This document shows, one piece after another, positions 8,269 through 15,201 of a stretch of DNA of 16,603 nt. Source of the stretch: Porticoccaceae bacterium (lineage in GTDB: Bacteria > Pseudomonadota > Gammaproteobacteria > Pseudomonadales > Porticoccaceae); contig NZXB01000025.1 of assembly GCA_002701765.1 (NCBI GenBank), positions 46,718 through 63,320 of the forward strand, read 5' to 3'. The translations under genes were made by a program, and so were the position numbers. The notes under the pieces were generated by a model that was given only the letters and a program-made list of their open reading frames with translations, did no database searches and had not been told where the DNA came from. Every line of letters starts with the position of its first letter. The first letter of the stretch is position 1.

Positions 8269-8970
8269 ATGTCTGAAGAGGCAGAAATCGTGCTTGACGA
8301 ATTGTCTGATGACGATCTGGTTTTGCAGATGCATGACGATCTTTATGATGGCTTGAAGGAGGAAATTGAAGAGGGGACACAGATCTTACTCGACCGAGGC
8401 TGGACGGCGGAGCAGGTTCTGGGCAAAGCATTAGTGGATGGCATGACTATAGTCGGTATTGACTTTCGAGACGGCATTTTATTTGTGCCTGAGGTTTTAT
8501 TGGCGGCAAATGCGATGAAGGGGGGTATGTCGATTTTGAGACCTTTGTTGGCGGAGACCGGTGCAAAACCATTCGGCACGATGGTTATAGGTACTGTAAA
8601 AGGTGATATCCATGATATTGGAAAGAATTTGGTGACCATGATGATGGAAGGAGCGGGTTTCGAAGTTTTCGATATTGGGATTAATAATTCGGTTGAGGAT
8701 TACATAGATGCGCTAAAACGTCATGATCCAGATATTCTCGGCATGTCAGCTCTACTAACCACCACAATGCCTTACATGAAAGTAGTTGTGGATGCGTTGA
8801 GGGAACAGCATCTGCGAGATCGTTACATTGTTATGGTGGGAGGCGCGCCATTAAATGAAGAATTTGGCCTTGCTGTTGGTGCTGATGCCTACTGTCGCGA
8901 CGCTGCAGAGGCAACCACTACAGCAGTTCGTTTGGTGAAAGAAAGCCGAGAGAGGCAAATCACTGCATGA
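8269..8970 (+). CDS. Corrinoid (B12-binding) methyl-carrier protein, MttC/MtgC-like
   Basis: A 233-residue cobalamin-binding shuttle protein. Residues about 20-98 form the helical cap domain (B12-binding 2; VLLAANAMKGGM). Residues about 103-225 form the Rossmann-like cobalamin domain. GDIHDIGKNLV at 112-122 carries the base-off/His-on motif DxHxxG; His115 is the expected lower cobalt ligand. SALLTTTMPYM and VMVGGAP are the other cobalamin-tail contacts. Length and order match the carriers for MttB-type methyltransferases. Its role is to accept a methyl from the upstream enzyme as methyl-Co(III) and deliver it to the MtgA-like protein encoded at 11008. ATG 8269 has a strong site, AGGGAGG, at 8255-8261. 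The stop overlaps the next start by four bases (ATGA), implying translational coupling to the DUF1638 gene. There is an acidic N-terminal stretch before the cap domain. Confidence 0.95.
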   Translation: MSEEAEIVLDELSDDDLVLQMHDDLYDGLKEEIEEGTQILLDRGWTAEQVLGKALVDGMTIVGIDFRDGILFVPEVLLAANAMKGGMSILRPLLAETGAKPFGTMVIGTVKGDIHDIGKNLVTMMMEGAGFEVFDIGINNSVEDYIDALKRHDPDILGMSALLTTTMPYMKVVVDALREQHLRDRYIVMVGGAPLNEEFGLAVGADAYCRDAAEATTTAVRLVKESRERQITA

Positions 8971-9593
8971 TGCATGCGGCTTCAGATACAGGAAGACCGT
9001 TCGCAATCTTAATAATTGCGTGTGGTGCACTGGCAAAGGAAATTATGGCGCTATGCAGGTCTAACAATTGGCAGCACGTTGATCTTAAGTGCATTAATGC
9101 TGATTTGCATAATAAGCCAAAATTGATTGCTGGCAAGGTCAGAGAAAAGATTGCCTTGTATCGCAACCAATATGAACAAATATTTGTTGCTTATGCTGAT
9201 TGTGGAACCGGGGGCGAGATAGACAGAGTCCTTAAGGAAACAGGAATCGAGCGCTTACCGGGTGCTCACTGTTACTCTTTCTATTCGGGCGAATTGGTAT
9301 TTAAACAATTCTCGGAGGAGGAACCCGGAACATTTTACCTGACAGATTTTCTTGCAGAGAATTTCGATCGAATAGTAATTAAGGGCTTGCGGGTGGATGA
9401 TTATCCTGAGCTATTGGGCGATTATTTTGCGAACTATCGACGGGTTTTGTACCTTTCTCAGACAGAAGACGATCGACTGTTACAAAAAGCAAAGATTGCA
9501 GCACAAACACTTGGACTGGATTTTGAACATTATCATTGTGGATATGGACAATTGGAATCCGGTCTGAAAGCTCAGGTTCTGAGGTTTGAATAG
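8967..9593 (+). CDS. DUF1638 family protein of corrinoid methyltransfer clusters
   Basis: I recognise this 208-residue protein as DUF1638, a family without an established function that recurs beside corrinoid methyltransferase genes. Conserved stretches are IIACGALAKEI (residues 16-26), DLHNKP (47-52), VAYADCGTGG (74-83) and GAHCYSFYSGEL (99-110). Cys19, His48, Cys79, His101 and Cys102 sit in these blocks and could form a metal or cofactor site (inference). There is no signal peptide or membrane helix, so it should be cytoplasmic. It starts at ATG 8967 (a second ATG is adjacent at 8970) and overlaps the corrinoid protein stop by four bases, so its translation is tied to that gene. This placement suggests a job in loading, protecting or reactivating the corrinoid, or in methyl transfer itself. 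No function should be assumed from homology. Confidence 0.85.
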   Translation: MMHAASDTGRPFAILIIACGALAKEIMALCRSNNWQHVDLKCINADLHNKPKLIAGKVREKIALYRNQYEQIFVAYADCGTGGEIDRVLKETGIERLPGAHCYSFYSGELVFKQFSEEEPGTFYLTDFLAENFDRIVIKGLRVDDYPELLGDYFANYRRVLYLSQTEDDRLLQKAKIAAQTLGLDFEHYHCGYGQLESGLKAQVLRFE

Positions 9594-9629
9594 TCTTATT
9601 TTGCCATTGTTATTAGGGTAGTTCGGGAT

Positions 9630-9926
9630 TTGAAAAAGATTCTGGTTTGTTGGCGTGATATCCCGTCACAGGTGATGGTGCAGCGTGGCCGCGAGCGAGG
9701 CAAAGCGCTGCTGAGTCATCGGTTTCAAGCCGCTATTGATCGTGCTGCCATGAGAGCAGGGAAAGGCGGAAGCAAGGAATATCTAGAGGACTGGCGCAGA
9801 ACATCCGAGATGATTGATGAGGCAGGTTCTCCGCAGGAGTTGGCCGATAAGATTGCCGCTACTATTGAACAAGATTTCTCCTCTGCTGATCTTGCAATGT
9901 TGGTTAAGCAAAAGGGCTTTAATTAG
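9630..9926 (+). CDS. Small conserved protein, PF13769 ('virulence factor') family
   Basis: A 98-residue soluble protein that I recognise as the family labelled 'virulence factor' in domain databases (PF13769). The name is historical, and nothing here suggests virulence. The conserved part is ILVCWRDIPSQVMV at residues 4-17, followed by a basic, helical middle (RGRERGKALLSHRF, IDRAAMRAG) and an acidic C-terminal half (EYLEDWRRTSEM). It begins with TTG at 9630. The next in-frame ATG (codon 16) would remove the conserved ILVCWRDIP block, so TTG is preferred even though the ribosome site is only a weak AGGG 11 bases upstream. It lies between the DUF1638 and MetF-like genes, a placement I recall from related proteobacterial clusters. 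A plausible role is a small subunit or partner of the neighbouring methylenetetrahydrofolate reductase; this is inference from position only. Confidence 0.75.
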   Translation: MKKILVCWRDIPSQVMVQRGRERGKALLSHRFQAAIDRAAMRAGKGGSKEYLEDWRRTSEMIDEAGSPQELADKIAATIEQDFSSADLAMLVKQKGFN

Positions 9927-9967
9927 CCGGATAAACAAAAAGATAGGTCCTCTGAATAAGCGCATAT

Positions 9968-10957
9968 ATGCTCGTTCCAGAAGAACCGACAGGTATTTTT
10001 TTAGTGATGCAAGACGCCCCTAAGACACGAAAACAAGCACTTATGGATCTGGTCCGAGATGCGAGCTTGGAAGTTACTCCTGCTGGCGCTGCTAAGGTAA
10101 CTGAGTTTGGTGAGGTAGTGCGAAATGGTTGTACCATCTATGTCACTTTTCTGCCGGGTTCAGATTTCATGGAAACAATTCGAACAGTTCGCCGACTGAA
10201 AACCGAAGGTTACAACGCAGTCCCCCATTTTGCAGCCAGATCGATTCCATCAGCGAAATACTTAGAGAAGAATTTGGCTGTGCTTCAGGGTGAACTAGGT
10301 GTGACTGAAGGACTTCTAATAGGCGGTGGCATTGATAGTCCATTGGGAGATTTCGCTGCCTCTATCGAGGTGCTTCGAACAGGTTTGTTTGAGAAGTATG
10401 GTTTTACAAAGCTCGGTTTAGCAGGGCATCCCGAGGGCAGCCCGGATATATCGGAGCTAGATTGTGATCTGGCTGTTAAGCAAAAAAATGATTACGCAAA
10501 AAATACCGACATGACTCTCTACCTCGCGACACAATTTGTATTCGAGGCTAGTCCGGTATTGGTTTGGGAGAAGAAGATCCGTGAGGAGGGGAACCGGTTA
10601 GAAATATGCGTCGGTATTCCGGGTTTGGCGACAATCAAAACATTATTGAACTATGCAAGACAGTGTGGTGTGGGTCCCTCTGTTAGATTTTTGACCAGAA
10701 GACCGATTGACATGGTTCGTTTAAGTCTACAACAATCTTTTTTGGGACGGTACTTTAGCGCTCCGTCCGCAGAGCCCAGTCAGTTGTTATATGACTTGGC
10801 TACTGCAGTAGAAGGGGACCCAGGGTGTTTGATTCGTCGCTGCCACATTTACCCGCTTGGAGGACTTAAAAAATCTGCAAAGTGGATTTATGAGGTCCAA
10901 GATGGAAACTTTGAATTCTCAGGTCGAGGTTTCGATGTTATCTCAAAACTTCCATGA
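9968..10957 (+). CDS. Methylenetetrahydrofolate reductase-like flavoprotein (MetF family, divergent)
   Basis: A 329-residue TIM-barrel protein of the MetF family, which interconverts methylene-THF and methyl-THF with FAD. SLEVTPAG at residues 33-40 corresponds to the catalytic-Glu strand (SFEFFPP in E. coli), placing Glu35 at the active site. FAARSIPSAKYLE, GLAGHPEGSPDI and TQFVFEA are typical MetF segments. The RGD-type segment of E. coli MetF (Asp120) reads LLIGGGIDSPLGDF here, so that Asp appears shifted or replaced. There is an extra C-terminal stretch of about 40 residues (CHIYPLGGLKKSAKW). ATG 9968 has no clear ribosome site; ATG 10007 (codon 14) is an alternative start and would leave the catalytic core intact. 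In this operon the likely direction is oxidation of methyl-THF made by the MtgA-like enzyme, opposite to its role in methionine synthesis. The electron acceptor is unknown. Confidence 0.85.
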   Translation: MLVPEEPTGIFLVMQDAPKTRKQALMDLVRDASLEVTPAGAAKVTEFGEVVRNGCTIYVTFLPGSDFMETIRTVRRLKTEGYNAVPHFAARSIPSAKYLEKNLAVLQGELGVTEGLLIGGGIDSPLGDFAASIEVLRTGLFEKYGFTKLGLAGHPEGSPDISELDCDLAVKQKNDYAKNTDMTLYLATQFVFEASPVLVWEKKIREEGNRLEICVGIPGLATIKTLLNYARQCGVGPSVRFLTRRPIDMVRLSLQQSFLGRYFSAPSAEPSQLLYDLATAVEGDPGCLIRRCHIYPLGGLKKSAKWIYEVQDGNFEFSGRGFDVISKLP

Positions 10958-11007
10958 TTAAGACCTTTTTTGATTGTAACAGTTAACATTGATAGCTAAG
11001 GAAAATC

Positions 11008-11901
11008 ATGACTACTACGATATTAAGTTCACCAACCAGAGAGGTCAGAATAGGATTCGATGAGCCGTTTGTAATAATCGGCGAGCGCATAAACCCAACT
11101 GGCCGGAAGATACTCGCAGCTGAAATGAAAGAGGGTAATTACAGTCGTGTTGAGTCGGATGCATTGTCTCAGGTATCCGCTGGAGCGCATATGCTCGATG
11201 TTAATGCGGGAATACCATTAGCTGATGAACCGCGTATTCTGTCTGAGGTTATCCAACTAGTCCAATCGGTGACCGACGTGCCGTTGAGCATCGACTCATC
11301 TATTGTCGAAGCACTTGAACAGGGGTTAAAGGTCTATCAAGGTAAGGCGCTTGTTAACTCTGTAACTGGCGAAGAAGAGATCCTCGATAGAGTGTTGCCG
11401 CTCGTGGCAAAATATGGGGCATCGGTGGTCGCAATTTCGAATGACGAGACAGGTATCTCAGAAGATCCGGATGTGCGTTTCGAAGTGGCGAAGAAAATTG
11501 TTGAACGGGCGGCTGATTACGGAATTCACTTCAGTGATGTGATTGTGGATCCTTTGGTCATGCCAATTGGAGCGATCAACACAGCCGGTTTGCAAGTGAT
11601 GCATATTGTGCGTCGCCTGCGAGAAGAATTAAAAGTTAATTCGACGTGCGGGGCATCAAATGTTAGCTTTGGGTTACCAAATCGTGAGGGAATCAATGCG
11701 GCCTTTTTGACGATGGCTATGGGGGCTGGCATGACCTCTGCCATAACCAGCCCGCTGCATTCTGAGGTAATATCGGCTGTGCGGGGCGGAGATGTTATGT
11801 TAGGCAAGGATCCAAATTGCTCTAACTGGATCAAAGCATATCGAGAACCAGTGGTTGAAGGCGAGGGACGAAAACGCAGTGGTCGGCGACGGAGGGGCTA
11901 A
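11008..11901 (+). CDS. Methyl-THF:corrinoid methyltransferase (MtgA/AcsE-like, pterin-binding)
   Basis: A 297-residue pterin-binding TIM barrel of the dihydropteroate synthase-like superfamily, closest by motif to methyl-THF:corrinoid methyltransferases (AcsE, MtgA, MetH folate domain). GERINPTG near residue 25, DVNAG near 64, SIDSS near 94, NSVTGEE near 112, SNDETG near 144, VDPLVMPIG and GASNVSFGLPNR mark the folate pocket. The AcsE-like SNDETG Asn is the expected contact that activates N5. In MtgA-type systems the methyl moves from methyl-corrinoid to THF. Length is slightly over the usual 260-290 because of a basic tail (RKRSGRRRRG). That tail is encoded by the bases that also form the ribosome site of the next gene, so tail composition may reflect this overlap. 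ATG 11008 has TAAGGA at 10997-11002. It is the partner of the corrinoid protein at 8269-8970. Confidence 0.92.
   Translation: MTTTILSSPTREVRIGFDEPFVIIGERINPTGRKILAAEMKEGNYSRVESDALSQVSAGAHMLDVNAGIPLADEPRILSEVIQLVQSVTDVPLSIDSSIVEALEQGLKVYQGKALVNSVTGEEEILDRVLPLVAKYGASVVAISNDETGISEDPDVRFEVAKKIVERAADYGIHFSDVIVDPLVMPIGAINTAGLQVMHIVRRLREELKVNSTCGASNVSFGLPNREGINAAFLTMAMGAGMTSAITSPLHSEVISAVRGGDVMLGKDPNCSNWIKAYREPVVEGEGRKRSGRRRRG
11891..11897 (+). promoter_or_regulatory. Ribosome-binding site that fixes the activator start
   Basis: GGAGGGG lies inside the last codons of the MtgA-like gene, five bases before GTG 11903. The ATG at 11901 is followed at once by TGA in its own frame and cannot be used. The longer reading from ATG 11855 lacks an equally good site. 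Confidence 0.75.
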
Positions 11902-11902
11902 T

Positions 11903-13921
11903 GTGAGTTTGCGCGACCCAGTAAAGGTCGTTTTTACTCCTTCCGGCAGGCGCGGGAGTTTTCCGGCAGATACGTCGGTTCTAAATGCAGCGCGTTCTTT
12001 GGGCGTTGACATAGATTCCGTTTGCGGTGGGCGCGGAATATGTGGTCGCTGCCAGATCGAGTGTTCCGAGGGATCTTTCCCAAAACTTCAAATCAATTCT
12101 TCGTTGGACCATCTCTCGGACAAGAGTGAGGGGGAGAAGAAATTTGAAAAGCTCAGAAATCCATTGGCAAAAGGCAGACGTCTTGGTTGTCAGGCACTGT
12201 TAGTTAATAATGTTGTAATCGACGTCCCATCTGAAAGTCAGGTTCATCGTCAAGTGATCCGGAAGGAAGCATCGAGTCAGGACATTCATATGGATCCAGC
12301 TACTCGACTTCATTATGTCCAGGTGGCGGATGCAGACATTAACGAACCAAAAGGGGATATGCAGCGGTTGCTGGTGGCGCTGGGTGAGGAGTGGGGACTC
12401 CCTGAATTAACTTATGATAGTCATATTTTAAGGGACCTGCAGCCTATCTTGGCCGAGGGCAAGCGTTCAATCACAGTGGCGGTTCACAAACAAACTGAAG
12501 TCGTTGCTCTATGGCCAGGTTTCAGGGACAAAGCTTTCGGTGCCGCAGTAGATGTTGGATCCACTTCCATCGCTTTGCATCTTTGCGATCTCGCGAACGG
12601 CAGAGTACTGGCGAGTGCGAGTGCAATGAACCCCCAGATTCGCTTCGGAGAAGATCTGATGAGTCGTGTATCTTATGCAATGATGCATCAAGAAGGGACT
12701 CGCGAAATGACGAAGGTGATTCGTGAAGCATTGAATGGCCTTATCGTTGAGGCTGTGAGTCAAGTAGCTTCCGAAGTGGAGGATGTTCTTGAACTATCTA
12801 TAGTAGCGAACCCTATCATGCACCACATACTCTTGGGTATAAGTCCGGTAGAGTTGGGTTGGGCTCCGTTTGCGTTGGCAACAGATTCGTCCTTGGAAAT
12901 CTTATCAACAGAGTTGGGTTTGAGAGTCAACCGCGGCGCACGAGTTTATGTTCTGCCATGTATAGCTGGTCATGTTGGTGCCGATGCAGCGGGCATGATA
13001 CTCTCAGAGGAGCCGCAAAATCAGGAGAAGATGACTCTTTTGGTTGATGTCGGGACTAATGCTGAAATAATATTGGGTAACCATGAGCGTCTCGTGGCAT
13101 GTTCAAGCCCAACGGGGCCAGCATTTGAGGGAGCACAGATTAGTTGTGGGCAGCGAGCTGCTGCTGGCGCTATAGAGAGGGTAAGAATTGATAGGGAAAC
13201 TTTGGAGCCGCGATTCAAGGTGATTGGATCCGATTTTTGGTCAGATGAGAAGCCATTTAAAAATGCGCTAGAGGGCAAAGTAATAACCGGAATCTGTGGT
13301 TCAGGCATCATTGAAGTTATATCGGAGATGTTCTTGGCTGGTATTGTTTCGGAGGATGGTGTCATTGATGGCGATCTGAGCCAGCGTTCAAGTCGAATTA
13401 TCTCAGATGGTCGAACATGGTCTTATTTATTGCATTCGAATGTCGACAGCAATGCACAGATTATTGTGACTCAAAATGACGTGCGGCAGATTCAATTAGC
13501 TAAGGCAGCTTTGTATGCTGGCATCAAGTTGCTAATGGACCATATTGGTTGTAAACAGATTGAACGGATTCGTTTGGCAGGAGCCTTTGGCAGTCAGATT
13601 GATGTGCTTTATTCAATGGTATTGGGTCTGATACCAGACTGCACTTTAAGTGAGGTTTCGTCCGCCGGTAATGCTGCTGGCACGGGTGCGCTGATAGCGT
13701 TGTTGAATAGCCACTCGCGAAAGATCATCGAGAACCTTGTGCAAGAAATCGAAAAAATTGAAACAGCCACGGAACCAAATTTTCAGGACTATTTCGTCGA
13801 CGCAATGGCTTTCCCGAACAAAACAGATCCTTTTACAAATCTTTTTTCAGTCATTGACAAGCCCGAGCAGAAAGCGAAATTATCCTCTAGGCGCCAAAGC
13901 CGAGGGCACCGCCAGCTCTAG
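11903..13921 (+). CDS. Corrinoid activation protein, [2Fe-2S] plus ASKHA ATPase (RACo/RamA-like)
   Basis: A 672-residue reductive activator of corrinoid proteins. Residues about 4-105 form a [2Fe-2S] ferredoxin domain with Cys41, Cys47, Cys50 and Cys96 (VCGGRGICGRC, then RLGCQA). A middle linker is followed by an ASKHA ATPase (DUF4445/RACo C-terminal) with phosphate-1 loop DVGSTS near 217-222, LLVDVGTNAEI, GICGSGIIEVI and RLAGAFGSQID. Such proteins use ATP binding or hydrolysis to drive electrons uphill and return inactive Co(II) corrinoid to Co(I). The [2Fe-2S] type is the RACo kind; archaeal RamA uses [4Fe-4S] clusters instead. GTG 11903 is preferred because GGAGGGG precedes it by five bases and the extra 16 residues of the longer reading are not domain sequence. 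It is translationally coupled to the MtgA-like gene. Past the ASKHA core is a charged tail of about 60 residues (EKIETATEPNF). Confidence 0.93.
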   Translation: MSLRDPVKVVFTPSGRRGSFPADTSVLNAARSLGVDIDSVCGGRGICGRCQIECSEGSFPKLQINSSLDHLSDKSEGEKKFEKLRNPLAKGRRLGCQALLVNNVVIDVPSESQVHRQVIRKEASSQDIHMDPATRLHYVQVADADINEPKGDMQRLLVALGEEWGLPELTYDSHILRDLQPILAEGKRSITVAVHKQTEVVALWPGFRDKAFGAAVDVGSTSIALHLCDLANGRVLASASAMNPQIRFGEDLMSRVSYAMMHQEGTREMTKVIREALNGLIVEAVSQVASEVEDVLELSIVANPIMHHILLGISPVELGWAPFALATDSSLEILSTELGLRVNRGARVYVLPCIAGHVGADAAGMILSEEPQNQEKMTLLVDVGTNAEIILGNHERLVACSSPTGPAFEGAQISCGQRAAAGAIERVRIDRETLEPRFKVIGSDFWSDEKPFKNALEGKVITGICGSGIIEVISEMFLAGIVSEDGVIDGDLSQRSSRIISDGRTWSYLLHSNVDSNAQIIVTQNDVRQIQLAKAALYAGIKLLMDHIGCKQIERIRLAGAFGSQIDVLYSMVLGLIPDCTLSEVSSAGNAAGTGALIALLNSHSRKIIENLVQEIEKIETATEPNFQDYFVDAMAFPNKTDPFTNLFSVIDKPEQKAKLSSRRQSRGHRQL

Positions 13922-13968
13922 AACCATGCTTGCATAAAAAATACTTCCTCACAGCGCAATAGTCTGTC

Positions 13969-13974
13969 TATAAT
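13969..13974 (+). promoter_or_regulatory. Candidate -10 element of the regulator gene
   Basis: A perfect TATAAT lies in the 138-bp gap between the activator and regulator genes. The best -35 candidate, CTCACA at 13948-13953, matches four of six consensus bases but with 15-bp spacing. Transcription would start near 13981, leaving about 80 bases of leader. No hairpin terminator is evident after the activator stop, so read-through into the regulator remains possible. Confidence 0.4.
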
Positions 13975-14046
13975 TCAATCTAAAGGTCGAGAAATTCGAA
14001 AGCAAATCAGTTCATCTAGTATTTTGAGCATTGAAACAAAAGGTCT

Positions 14047-14052
14047 TAGGAG
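14047..14052 (+). promoter_or_regulatory. Ribosome-binding site that fixes the regulator start
   Basis: TAGGAG ends seven bases before GTG 14060. An upstream in-frame TTG (14024) has no comparable site, so the GTG start is preferred. Confidence 0.65.
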
Positions 14053-14059
14053 TTCTGTT

Positions 14060-15037
14060 GTGAGAAACGGCTTAGATGCTTCCGGCGCAGGCTTAACACT
14101 GCATATTGGCTTTCTGCTTATGCCAGAATACACACTAAGTACTTTCGCAAATGCTATTTCTGTTCTTCGAATGGCCAACCGCATCAGCGGTAAAGATCTT
14201 TATAAATACTCAGTTTTCACCTCTGACGGACTTCAAGTCACGTCAAGCTCGGGCATTGAGGTGATTGTTGACAGCCTGCCAGCCAATCCTGACGATTTAA
14301 ATATGCTTGTAGTATGCGGAGGCTATAACATCGGCAGTCATTGTGATAAGAATTCCATCAATGCATTAAGAGCTTATGCTAAGAAAAAGATTCCCATCGC
14401 TGGGATATGCACTGGTAGTTATGTTTTAGCCGCGGCAGGCCTGCTGGATGGTTATCGGTGCACGATCCATTGGGAAAACTTATCAGCTATGCGAGAGCAA
14501 TTTCCTCAGCTCGAGATCTCGTCTCGCTTATTTGTAATTGATCGCGATCGTTACACATGCTCTGGCGGTATCAGTTCGATCGATTTGATGCTGAACCTTG
14601 TAGCCAGTATCCATGGGCATGATTTGGTGCAGCAGATTTCGGAACAATTTACGTGTGAAAGAGTTCGTACAGAAAATGATCCCCAGCGAGCACCTCTAAA
14701 ATATCTTATCGGCGCTAGTCAGCCTCGCCTCATAGAGGCCGTCGCCATAATGGAGACCAACATAGAGGAACCATTGGGATTAGATGCGATTTCTGAGTCT
14801 GTGGGAATTTCGAGAAGGCAGCTCGAGAGACTTTTTAACCGCTATTTACACCGGTCGCCGTCGCGTTATTATCTTGAATTACGGTTGTCCAGAGCACGTT
14901 TGTTACTTCTCCAATCATCAATGCCCATGATAGAAATAGCGATTAGCTGCGGTTTTTCTACCGCGCCTCATTTTAGTAAATGCTATAGCGATATTTATGG
15001 TAACCCTCCAAGCAAAGAAAGGAGTTTGCGAGCTTGA
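14060..15037 (+). CDS. GlxA-family AraC-type transcriptional regulator (GbdR/CdhR/SouR-like)
   Basis: A 325-residue regulator with an N-terminal DJ-1/PfpI-like (class I glutamine amidotransferase-like) sensor, about residues 12-185, and a C-terminal AraC helix-turn-helix pair, about 222-320. The nucleophile-elbow segment GICTGSYVLAAAG holds Cys117, and TIHWEN holds His137. In the GlxA group these are usually a ligand pocket rather than an enzyme. The AraC part shows LDAISESVGISRRQLERLF and IAISCGFSTAPHFSKCY. The architecture matches regulators of glycine betaine, carnitine and sarcosine catabolism (GbdR, CdhR, SouR), and its position between the methyl-transfer operon and soxB fits control of one or both. 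GTG 14060 is chosen from its ribosome site; TTG 14024 would add 12 residues. The ligand, probably betaine, dimethylglycine or sarcosine, is inferred. Confidence 0.92.
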   Translation: MRNGLDASGAGLTLHIGFLLMPEYTLSTFANAISVLRMANRISGKDLYKYSVFTSDGLQVTSSSGIEVIVDSLPANPDDLNMLVVCGGYNIGSHCDKNSINALRAYAKKKIPIAGICTGSYVLAAAGLLDGYRCTIHWENLSAMREQFPQLEISSRLFVIDRDRYTCSGGISSIDLMLNLVASIHGHDLVQQISEQFTCERVRTENDPQRAPLKYLIGASQPRLIEAVAIMETNIEEPLGLDAISESVGISRRQLERLFNRYLHRSPSRYYLELRLSRARLLLLQSSMPMIEIAISCGFSTAPHFSKCYSDIYGNPPSKERSLRA

Positions 15038-15120
15038 TCGGCGACTACTGCTGCACTAAAATGGCATCGGCCTAATGGGTCATGGAATGGGCTTTTCACT
15101 TTTCTTCATTTGTCCCGTGT

Positions 15121-15176
15121 TCGGATATCCTAACTCGCTGCTGGGAACTCGTCGAAGGCTAAACAATTTTATCCGA
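15121..15176 (+). promoter_or_regulatory. Long-range inverted repeat upstream of soxB
   Basis: TCGGATA (15121-15127) and TATCCGA (15170-15176) are perfect 7-bp inverted copies separated by 42 bases, ending 25 bases before the soxB ATG. They could be paired activator half-sites or a leader stem. The rest of the 164-bp gap (15038-15201) holds no recognisable promoter, and soxB lacks a clear Shine-Dalgarno site. Confidence 0.3.
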
Positions 15177-15201
15177 TCTGCGCACTTACCGACTGTTTGA
15201 T

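Noticed and set aside
11855..11902. ATG 11855 as the activator start, giving a 47-base overlap with the MtgA-like gene
   Set aside because: GTG 11903 has a strong ribosome site, and the extra residues precede the ferredoxin domain without similarity to it.
14024..14059. TTG 14024 as the regulator start
   Set aside because: No ribosome site precedes it, whereas TAGGAG lies seven bases before GTG 14060.
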